Below are positions 44,057-49,997 of a stretch of DNA of 49,997 nt, piece after piece (position 1 is the first letter of the stretch; every line of letters begins with the position of its first letter). The position numbers and the translations under genes are program-made. Source of the stretch: Candidatus Aminicenantota bacterium (GTDB taxonomy: Bacteria > Acidobacteriota > Aminicenantia > Aminicenantales > Aminicenantaceae); the NCBI GenBank assembly GCA_011049545.1, contig DRHQ01000014.1:1-49997 (forward strand), written 5' to 3'. The notes beneath the pieces are model-generated. The model had not been told where the DNA came from. It saw only the letters and a program-made list of their open reading frames with translations, and ran no database searches.

Positions 44057-45223
44057 TTATTTCCATACTTCTTTATAGACTCGGATAAAATTTTCTCCCA
44101 AGATTTTTTTTATATCCTTCTCTGAATACCCTCTTGAAATTAGACCCTTTGTAAAATTAGGAGCCTTAGTCACATCTTCTAGATTTTTGGGATAAATCCA
44201 AGGCGGCATGGGATAGGTTTCGGGATCATAACCCCAGTATTTGTAATCTTCAACAGAACACTGTGAGAAATCTAATCCGATGCCGAGATGATCCGTACCC
44301 ACAAGATTAGCAATATAATCGACATGATCCAGAAGATCATCAAGAGTCGGCTCTTTCTTTTTGACAAAACCTAGAAATGGAAAAGCATTGATGCCGATCA
44401 CCCCTCTTTTTTTAGCAAGAGCCTTGATCTGATCATCCTTGATATTTCTCTTGCTCTGGAGGACACTCCAGGCATTTGAATGGGTGAACAAGACGGGATC
44501 TTCAGAGACCTCCAAAGCATCCATAGACGTTCTGTATCCCACATGCGAAAGGTCAACGACCATCCCTACTTTATTCATCCTCTTGACCATATTTATTCCA
44601 AACTTGGATAGACCTGAATCCGTGATCTCGGTACACCCGTCACCAACCATATTCTTTTCATTGTAGGTCAGCTGAATGACCCTTACACCTAATTGGTAAA
44701 AAACATCAATCAGCCTTAGATCATATTCTACGGGCCTTGAATTCTGGAAATGAAAACCGATTCCTACCTTCCCTTCTTTTTTCGCCTTATAAATGTCCTC
44801 GACTTGGGTTACAAAAAGCATCTTGTCATCTTTCTCAAATCTATCGTAAAACGCGGCGATCTCGTTAATAGCACCGCGAAAGTCGTGATTAGAGGCAACA
44901 GTACTCATGGACAGTGTAATACCACCTTTACGGACACTGTCCAGGTAGTCATCAGTCACGGCAGGAAAAACAAAAGGACAGGTGTGATTAATCACAATGG
45001 AAGAAAAATGAATGGCTGGCTTTCTGTTTGATTCTGAAAATGCCGCTCTTTTCGTAGAGCCGGTTCCAAGACCTGTACCTGAGTTATTAGAAAACTCGGA
45101 GATTTTAGGTCGTTTTTTTAGTTCCTCAGAGAAAACCTTCTGGCCCCCAACCAAGACAAGGGAACCTAACGCAGCCTTCTTTAAAAAGTCACGTCTTGAA
45201 AAATCGATAATTGTTTTATTCAA
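44057..45223 (-). CDS. M19 membrane-dipeptidase-like protein with Tat signal
   Basis: I place the start at a TTG (45223) with GGAGGG five bases upstream, giving 388 residues. The ATG at 45259 is rejected because its surroundings (GTGAAAACCACTAATTTAA) are the same untranslated leader found before receptors 2 and 3. The Tat motif SRRDFLKK (residues 9-16) precedes a hydrophobic stretch, so export is in folded form. M19 signatures are FYQLGVRVIQLTYN, DLSHVG (H227) and THSNAWS (H248). The usual HxD zinc pair is HTC (H80, C82), and the bridging Glu region reads GFHFQNS. It may therefore be a divergent subfamily with altered metal binding. Typical substrates are dipeptides, including those with a C-terminal D-residue. 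Promoter cassette 5 lies directly upstream. Confidence 0.85.
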   Translation of the reverse strand: MNKTIIDFSRRDFLKKAALGSLVLVGGQKVFSEELKKRPKISEFSNNSGTGLGTGSTKRAAFSESNRKPAIHFSSIVINHTCPFVFPAVTDDYLDSVRKGGITLSMSTVASNHDFRGAINEIAAFYDRFEKDDKMLFVTQVEDIYKAKKEGKVGIGFHFQNSRPVEYDLRLIDVFYQLGVRVIQLTYNEKNMVGDGCTEITDSGLSKFGINMVKRMNKVGMVVDLSHVGYRTSMDALEVSEDPVLFTHSNAWSVLQSKRNIKDDQIKALAKKRGVIGINAFPFLGFVKKKEPTLDDLLDHVDYIANLVGTDHLGIGLDFSQCSVEDYKYWGYDPETYPMPPWIYPKNLEDVTKAPNFTKGLISRGYSEKDIKKILGENFIRVYKEVWK

Positions 45224-45303
45224 GTTGTCCCTCCATTTTAAATTAGTGGTTTTCACCATGACTAGATCAATAATCCTCCAACTCTTTATACTTACCTCAA
45301 GAA

Positions 45304-45485
45304 AACATATGAAAGTAACATCAGGATGTCAAGCATTAACATATACTAATGAAAAATCGTCCAAATTATTAAACAAAATACGTTTAACCGCAAAGATAGG
45401 AGACGTTATTATTATCTAAATGTCCAATCGAAAGTTTTCGAGATTTAATATCATAATTTTTGCTTCAAAAGAAATAATTGTAGTC
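45304..45485 (-). promoter_or_regulatory. Shared promoter cassette, copy 5 (before the M19 dipeptidase)
   Basis: On the minus strand the TCTCGAAAACTTTCGATTGGACATTTAGA block and the GTTAATGCTTGACATCCTGATGTTA block match the receptor cassettes. TTGACA (45332-45327), a 17-bp spacer and TATGTT (45309-45304) form the promoter. The dyad ACATC-CT-GATGT is perfect. The leader to the TTG start is about 75 bases. Confidence 0.75.
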
Positions 45486-45702
45486 TCTAATCAAAAACTG
45501 AATGGATGAATATATAACACGAAAAACAGCAAGGTCAAGGGCTGAAAAAAGAGACAATTTGCTAAAAACACAAAGAAAACAGCTATTTTGCTGGAACATT
45601 AAGTTAGGTGCTTACTTTTTAAATTTATCAGAATACTTTGATGTTGAAGACAAATTCCAAGAGCCAGTTGATTCCCACAAATAGGATAGATGAAATAGAA
45701 AT

Positions 45703-45820
45703 TGGTAGCGGGGGTTGGATTTGAACCAACGACCTCCGGGTTATGAGCCCGACGAACTACCAAACTGTCCTCCCCTATTTCAGGGGTAGAAGACAGCCAA
45801 AACAATAGCACCGTTAGTCA
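45703..45820 (-). pseudogene. Initiator tRNA-Met pseudogene plus tail (118-bp repeat, copy 2)
   Basis: The minus strand matches the functional tRNA at 46990-47066 almost exactly from CCA through the T arm, anticodon arm (CAT) and most of the D arm. The 5' acceptor strand reads AATAGGG, leaving mismatches with the CCCCGCT 3' strand. A 41-base tail with CCCCTATTTCAGGGG and GCACCGTTAGTCA follows and is shared with 32536-32653. It is unlikely to be a working tRNA. The rest of the gap 45486-45920 shows no convincing gene. Confidence 0.75.
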
Positions 45821-45920
45821 GAATTAGGCGGGATTAGTCAAAATCTGTTACATAAAGGAGTGTAAAAAAAGAGATGGTTTTCCTCCCTATGAATAGGTGT
45901 TGATTCAAAATAATTTTTCA

Positions 45921-46280
45921 TTAAAACCACATGGCTGTTTTTGCTTCTAGAGCGAGATCATTCAAAGTGGCAGCACCGACGATTTTAACCCCAGGGATCA
46001 AATCGACTTTTTCCCACCCTAGCATCTGTTTAGAAGCTTCACATACCAAAATTTCAATCCCCAAATCAAGAGTCTTTTGGATCATTTCAAAAAGGGATGG
46101 AAAAGAACCTATTTTTATTTTTTCTGCAGCACCGGGTTTTAATATTCTCAATCCCTGACCTAAATAATAGACCTTGGCCTCAATGTCCATGGCCTTGGCT
46201 GTTTGGGCCAGAATGAGTGGTGAATATTGCCTCTCCGGGTCATCGCTAGTTTGAACATATAGTATTGAATCGCCTTCCAT
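45921..46280 (-). CDS. DsrE-family small protein
   Basis: The 119-residue protein has the DsrE fold pattern: SILYVQTSDDPERQYSPLILAQTAKAMD, a central VYYLGQGL and VCEASKQMLGW, which holds a cysteine at the usual active-site region. DsrE-like proteins act in sulfur relay or trafficking together with TusA-like carriers. It starts nine bases after the stop of the TusA-like gene, so the two form an operon. It is cytoplasmic, with no signal peptide. The sulfur acceptor is not evident here. Confidence 0.82.
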   Translation of the reverse strand: MEGDSILYVQTSDDPERQYSPLILAQTAKAMDIEAKVYYLGQGLRILKPGAAEKIKIGSFPSLFEMIQKTLDLGIEILVCEASKQMLGWEKVDLIPGVKIVGAATLNDLALEAKTAMWF

Positions 46281-46289
46281 TGTTTCCTC

Positions 46290-46541
46290 CTATTTTGATT
46301 TTTTAATTAAAAATCTTATATGGTCCTCTTTTTTCTCAAATTTGACTATTTCATGACCTGTTCTCTTTGCATATCTCTTAATATCTTCTTCAGCAGCAGG
46401 ATCATCAGCCAGAACCTCTAATATTTCTCCTGGCTCAATACTGTTCATATGCTCGCTGGTTTGAATTACAGGCACCGGGCAATATAGTCCCACACAATCC
46501 AACGTCTCAATGGGCTTCAGATTTGATGTATTTTCTGTCAT
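46290..46541 (-). CDS. TusA-family sulfur carrier protein
   Basis: The 83-residue protein carries the TusA motif LDCVGLYCPVPVIQT, with the CPxP cysteine at position 21, followed by the beta-alpha pattern GEILEVLADDPAAEEDIKRYAKRTGHEI. TusA proteins carry persulfide sulfur on this cysteine. It forms a pair with the DsrE-like gene just downstream. The start has no strong ribosome site, but length and motif position fit the family. Confidence 0.88.
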   Translation of the reverse strand: MTENTSNLKPIETLDCVGLYCPVPVIQTSEHMNSIEPGEILEVLADDPAAEEDIKRYAKRTGHEIVKFEKKEDHIRFLIKKSK

Positions 46542-46577
46542 ATATCTACAATTCCCATAGAATCAGTATATAATATT

Positions 46578-46606
46578 ATTGTCTCAAAGGAAGTCCTTTT
46601 TGTCAA
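46578..46606 (-). promoter_or_regulatory. Promoter for the TusA/DsrE pair
   Basis: On the minus strand, TTGACA (46606-46601), a 17-bp spacer and GACAAT (46583-46578). The -10 matches four of six consensus bases. The leader would be about 30 bases. Confidence 0.5.
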
Positions 46607-46989
46607 TACTGAGTTTCATAATATTATTCAAATCTTTTTTTTATTGCAAAATAAAAAACTATGGAGTTTACTAGAATTAATAGGAGTTATTTCCCCTCAA
46701 GAAGTTGCGCAAGTTAGTTGTGGACTTTGCTCTTTTTAGCGGTAGACCTACCAACTTTTTGTGCTATGCCTTTTCCTTCTTTCGTTTATTTCTCCAATTC
46801 TTTTGTTCAGACAAGCCTTTCTGGGTTAAGGACTAACCGCCTCACTAGAGAGACGAATAAAATAGAATTCTCCCCGTGTGGACACGGTGTGGACAAAATG
46901 ACCCAAAATGACCCAGTTTAAGTGACTCAGGCTAAAAATAAAAAGTAAGAAAAGAGCTGAGATATCAGGGGCAAAAAGGAAGAAAAAGA
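46607..46989. other. Intergenic stretch, no gene
   Basis: AT-rich DNA without a convincing gene. Short tandem repeats occur at about 46876-46919: GTGTGGAC twice and AATGACCCA twice. A 67-codon plus-strand frame here lacks a ribosome site and any familiar motif. Confidence 0.45.
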
Positions 46990-47066
<77 letters not shown>

Positions 47067-47077
47067 GTTTCAGCCAT

Positions 47078-47105
47078 ATTATAGCAAAATTCTGCTATTT
47101 GTCAA
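47078..47105 (-). promoter_or_regulatory. Consensus sigma-70 promoter for the initiator tRNA
   Basis: On the minus strand TTGACA (47105-47100), a 16-bp spacer and TATAAT (47083-47078). The start would fall about five bases before the tRNA 5' end. Confidence 0.8.
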
Positions 47106-47153
47106 AAAAAGGAACAAAATGTTTTTTACGCCACATTTAAAATGTTTTTTCTC

Positions 47154-47183
47154 TTGACATTAACTCGGTGCAAAAAATATAAT
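47154..47183 (+). promoter_or_regulatory. Consensus sigma-70 promoter for nuoJKL, giving a near-leaderless mRNA
   Basis: TTGACA (47154-47159), an 18-bp spacer and TATAAT (47178-47183). The transcript would start near 47190, only about 7-8 bases before the nuoJ ATG, which has no ribosome site. It stands back to back with the tRNA promoter. Confidence 0.78.
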
Positions 47184-47197
47184 TAAAACCTCAAAAA

Positions 47198-47692
47198 ATG
47201 GGCTATTTCCTCTTTTTCTTACTCGCTGTAATGACCGTTGGTGCGGTCCTGGGTATGATTATTTCCAAAAACCAGGCTTACAATGCGATTTTCCTGATCC
47301 TTGCCTTTGCCTGCATGGGAGGTCTCTTTGCTCTTCTCGAGGCACCTTTCATCGCAGTGGTCCAAATCATCATCTATGCGGGCGCTATCATGGTTCTCTT
47401 TATCTTCGTGGTTATGATGATCAATGTGCATTCAGGTATTTCAGCTGAAAAAAAGAAATGGATTATTTATCTTTCTCCAGTACTCGCTGTTATCCTTATC
47501 ATCGAGCTTATTCTCTCAATAAAAGGAGCTTTTAGTCTCCCGGTCTCGACGGAAATAATAAAAGCCGGACCTACTGATCTTGGCCGCCTCCTTTTTACTA
47601 AGTATCTTTATCATTTTGAGATTACTTCAATCTTGATTATAGCCGCCTTAGTCGGTGCTATTGTATTAGTTAAGAAAAAAGAAAAAAAATGA
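47198..47692 (+). CDS. nuoJ: NADH-quinone oxidoreductase subunit J
   Basis: The 164-residue membrane protein has five hydrophobic segments and the conserved NuoJ stretch EAPFIAVVQIIIYAGAIMVLFIFVVMMI. It is part of the membrane arm of respiratory complex I, next to NuoK and NuoA in the proton path. The start codon lacks a ribosome site and is only a few bases after the predicted transcription start. It overlaps nuoK by four bases (ATGA). It is the first gene of a J-K-L-M block; nuoA-I are not upstream, so the complex I genes are split in this genome or lie elsewhere. Confidence 0.95.
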   Translation: MGYFLFFLLAVMTVGAVLGMIISKNQAYNAIFLILAFACMGGLFALLEAPFIAVVQIIIYAGAIMVLFIFVVMMINVHSGISAEKKKWIIYLSPVLAVILIIELILSIKGAFSLPVSTEIIKAGPTDLGRLLFTKYLYHFEITSILIIAALVGAIVLVKKKEKK

Positions 47693-47991
47693 TTCCTGCA
47701 AATTATTTCTTAATCTTGAGCGTCGTTCTATTTGTTCTGGGCGCCATCGCTTTTTTTATAAAAAGAGATCTCATCACAATGTTTATGTCCGTAGAGATTA
47801 TGCTCAATGCAGCCAATCTAGCTTTTATAACCTTTGCAAGATCAGCAAGTTCCCCAGATGGACAGATCATTGTCTTTTTTATCATTACTGTTGCGGCTGC
47901 TGAGGCGGCTGTTGGACTGGCTATCATTCTTCTTATTTTCAGGCAAAAAAAGACAATCAAATCCGAAGATATGAAATTAATGAAAGGATAA
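47689..47991 (+). CDS. nuoK: NADH-quinone oxidoreductase subunit K
   Basis: The 100-residue protein has three membrane segments and the two conserved glutamates of NuoK: MSVEIMLNAANL in the second segment and AAAEAAVGLAI in the third. These belong to the proton channel of complex I. The four-base overlap with nuoJ and one-base spacing to nuoL point to translational coupling. Confidence 0.96.
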   Translation: MIPANYFLILSVVLFVLGAIAFFIKRDLITMFMSVEIMLNAANLAFITFARSASSPDGQIIVFFIITVAAAEAAVGLAIILLIFRQKKTIKSEDMKLMKG

Positions 47992-47992
47992 A

Positions 47993-49909
47993 ATGACCGA
48001 GATATTCTGGCTTATCCCATTTATACCAGCGGCAAGTACTCTTATCCTGGCAGTCTTTGGAAAAAAACTTCCCAAAAAATATGTCTCCTTCCAGGCCTGT
48101 TTTGCAGTCTTTGCCTCTTTTGTTATTTCGGCTATCTCAGTTGTGGGACTTCTTCAAACATCTCACGGAAACTACCCGTTGATCAAAAATCTTTTCTCCT
48201 GGATTCAGGCAGGAAGCTTCCAGGTCAACCTTTCTCTCATGTTTGATCCCTTATCTGCTATCATGGCTCTGGTCGTGAGCGGAGTAGGCTTTATCATTCA
48301 TGTTTATTCGATTGGATATATGGCAGATGATGAAGGCTACACCCGTTATTTCACTTATTTAAACCTCTTCACTTTTTCCATGCTGATACTTGTTATGGCT
48401 TCAAACTTAGTCTTGATGTTTGTCGGGTGGGAAGGAGTCGGGCTTTGTTCTTATTTATTGATCGGTTTCTGGTTTGAAAAACACTCGGCTGCAAATGCAG
48501 GCAAAAAAGCTTTCATTGTTAACCGGATAGGTGATACAGCCTTCCTCCTGGGCATTCTCTTCATTATTATTCATATAGGAAGCGGAGAGTTTACAGCTAT
48601 TAACGAAGCCATCTCAGGAGGAGCTATCTCAGCTGGCCTGGCCACTTTGATCGCTATTCTTCTGTTTGTAGGAGCAACAGGAAAATCTGCTCAAATTCCC
48701 CTTTATGTCTGGCTTCCTGATGCCATGGAAGGCCCTACCCCTGTTAGCGCGCTAATCCACGCTGCCACCATGGTTACAGCTGGAGTCTATATGGTCTGCA
48801 GGATGAATCTTCTCTATACTCTATCCGAAACTGCAGGTCAGGTAGTAGCACTTGTGGGTGCGATCACAGCTGTCTATGCGGCCACAATGGCTTTAACCCA
48901 GAATGACATAAAAAGAGTTTTAGCCTACTCTACGATATCTCAAATAGGATTCATGTTCATAGGCTGTGGTGTCGGCGCCTACGCAGCAGGTATGTTTCAC
49001 TTGGTTACACATGCCTTCTTCAAGAGCCTCCTATTTCTGGCTGCTGGAAGTATCATGCATGCGCTGTCTGGTGAAATAAACATGAAAAAAATGGGAGGGC
49101 TGCGAAAATATCTTCCTCTCACCTATCCTACCTTTCTCATCGGTGCGATTGCCATCGCTGGTGTTCCGTTTTTTTCTGGCTTTTTCTCAAAAGATGCTAT
49201 CCTCACCAAGGCATTCGCTCAAGGTCAGTATTCAGCATTTTATTATTTTATTTGGGGGCTGGGAATTATGGGAGCAGTGCTTACAGCCTTTTATATGTTC
49301 CGCCTTGTTTTCCTGACTTTCCATGGGGAGGAACGCCTGGATCCTGAAGTAAAAAAGCACATCCATGAATCCCCCAAAGTCATGACCATACCTCTGGTCA
49401 TTCTAGCTTTCTTCTCTGTTGGCGCAGGATATATCGGACTTCCTGTTGTCCTGGGAAAGAAGCTCAACTTTTTCGGCAAATTCCTGGAGCCTGTAATAAA
49501 AGAGGTTCAGGAAATTCATCTTAGTATACAAACAGAGTGGATGCTTATAGCGATTGCATCCGTCGTAGCTTTTTTAGGAATTTTCATTGCTTATGTTTTC
49601 TACATCAAATCCCCGTTGATTCCACGCAATCTGGCCACCAGATTTCCCGGAATCTATAAACTCATGTTTAACAAATACTATGTGGATGAGATCTATAATG
49701 CAGTCTTCGTGAAGCCCACGATTAAAGGTTCGGAGATTATATATAATAATTTTGATTTAAAAGTCATCGACGGAGGTGTCAACGGGGCGGCAACAGCCAC
49801 CGGCTTTGCGGGAAAAATCCTAAGTTATTTCCAGAGTGGCTTGATTAAAGATTACGCCCTTATTTTTCTTTTAGGAGTAATTATCTTTTTAGCTTATCTA
49901 TTGTTTTAA
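47993..49909 (+). CDS. nuoL: NADH-quinone oxidoreductase subunit L
   Basis: The 638-residue antiporter-like subunit has many membrane segments and the family signatures LMFVGWEGVGLCSYLLIGFW, KSAQIPLYVWLPDAMEGPTPVSALIHAATMV (conserved Lys and Glu of the proton channel) and the KRVLAYSTISQIGFM stretch. The C-terminal ~100 residues include the lateral-helix region. It is the distal proton-pumping subunit of complex I. Its length is normal for NuoL. nuoM begins three bases after its stop. Confidence 0.96.
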   Translation: MTEIFWLIPFIPAASTLILAVFGKKLPKKYVSFQACFAVFASFVISAISVVGLLQTSHGNYPLIKNLFSWIQAGSFQVNLSLMFDPLSAIMALVVSGVGFIIHVYSIGYMADDEGYTRYFTYLNLFTFSMLILVMASNLVLMFVGWEGVGLCSYLLIGFWFEKHSAANAGKKAFIVNRIGDTAFLLGILFIIIHIGSGEFTAINEAISGGAISAGLATLIAILLFVGATGKSAQIPLYVWLPDAMEGPTPVSALIHAATMVTAGVYMVCRMNLLYTLSETAGQVVALVGAITAVYAATMALTQNDIKRVLAYSTISQIGFMFIGCGVGAYAAGMFHLVTHAFFKSLLFLAAGSIMHALSGEINMKKMGGLRKYLPLTYPTFLIGAIAIAGVPFFSGFFSKDAILTKAFAQGQYSAFYYFIWGLGIMGAVLTAFYMFRLVFLTFHGEERLDPEVKKHIHESPKVMTIPLVILAFFSVGAGYIGLPVVLGKKLNFFGKFLEPVIKEVQEIHLSIQTEWMLIAIASVVAFLGIFIAYVFYIKSPLIPRNLATRFPGIYKLMFNKYYVDEIYNAVFVKPTIKGSEIIYNNFDLKVIDGGVNGAATATGFAGKILSYFQSGLIKDYALIFLLGVIIFLAYLLF

Positions 49910-49912
49910 AAA

Positions 49913-49997
49913 ATGAATTTACCAATATTGAGTCTAATTACTTTCCTCCCTCTTGCAGGAGCCGTTCTGCTCATTTTCATTCACCGCGACAGGAAAA
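49913..49997 (+). CDS. nuoM: NADH-quinone oxidoreductase subunit M, N-terminal start (cut by window edge)
   Basis: An ATG three bases after the nuoL stop opens a frame of 28 codons to the window edge. It reads MNLPILSLITFLPLAGAVLL, typical of the first membrane segment of NuoM, and gene order J-K-L-M supports the call. Confidence 0.85.
   Translation, partial: MNLPILSLITFLPLAGAVLLIFIHRDRK

Noticed and set aside
43107-45260. Cobalamin riboswitch before the corrinoid/MttB genes
   Set aside because: I looked for a B12-box-like sequence in the gaps and leader and saw none.
45599-45811. 70-codon minus-strand frame with a protein-like sequence (NPEVVGSNPTPA)
   Set aside because: This is the well-known false translation of a tRNA sequence; it overlaps the tRNA-derived repeat.
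46718-46921. 67-codon plus-strand frame upstream of the tRNA, considered as an integrase remnant
   Set aside because: No recombinase motif is visible and it overlaps short tandem repeats.

Overview
This window looks like a chromosome segment of a Gram-negative bacterium of the Acidobacteriota/Aminicenantota kind. That placement is an inference. It rests on outer-membrane TonB-dependent receptors with carboxypeptidase-like N-terminal domains, a CBM9-like/DUF5916 outer-membrane protein, many secreted or lipoprotein amidohydrolases, moderate-to-low GC and sigma-70 type promoters (TTGACA/TATAAT). No rRNA or taxonomic marker is present.

Layout. (a) 1-6787, minus strand: a probable operon reading amidinotransferase, PLP fold-type II enzyme, N-acyl-D-amino-acid deacylase, S12 serine hydrolase, M14 carboxypeptidase (cut by the window edge). 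(b) 7085-7540: an Lrp/AsnC regulator. (c) 7620-28266: three TonB-dependent receptors, a second M14 carboxypeptidase, a DUF5916 protein, a CapA-like protein and two more D-aminoacylases. (d) 28295-36156: a fourth and fifth D-aminoacylase, a TPR-fused sulfatase-fold lipoprotein and an S12 hydrolase. (e) 36202-41521: 4Fe-4S protein/metV/metF operon, an IS200/IS605-derived remnant, a threonine/serine dehydratase and a GC-rich S12 lipoprotein that looks acquired. (f) 41673-45223: MttB-family methyltransferase, corrinoid protein and M19 dipeptidase. (g) 45703-47066: a tRNA-derived pseudogene, DsrE- and TusA-like genes and an initiator tRNA-Met gene. (h) 47154 to the end: nuoJKL and the start of nuoM.

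How it fits together. Five D-aminoacylase paralogues, three S12 hydrolases, two M14 carboxypeptidases, one M19 dipeptidase and three TonB receptors suggest a peptide utilisation locus, possibly for D-amino-acid-containing peptides from dead cell walls. The strongest new signal is a long upstream cassette, roughly 130-230 bp, found five times: before the amidinotransferase operon, before each of the three receptors, and before the M19 dipeptidase. Each copy ends in TTGACA, a 17-bp spacer and a -10-like hexamer, with a dyad (ACATC-N2-GATGT) overlapping the -35. The copy before the third receptor still carries the broken 5' end of a second Lrp gene, so the ancestral unit was probably 'lrp divergent from receptor' and has been duplicated. 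I infer that the Lrp-like protein, or a related one, controls this regulon, and that the MttB/corrinoid genes may be co-transcribed with the dipeptidase.

Mobile signals: two 118-bp direct repeats derived from initiator tRNA-Met about 13.2 kb apart, an IS605-type MITE with a tnpB tail, REP-like palindromes and a paired 3' tail repeat behind two receptors. No CRISPR array, rRNA or complete transposase was seen.
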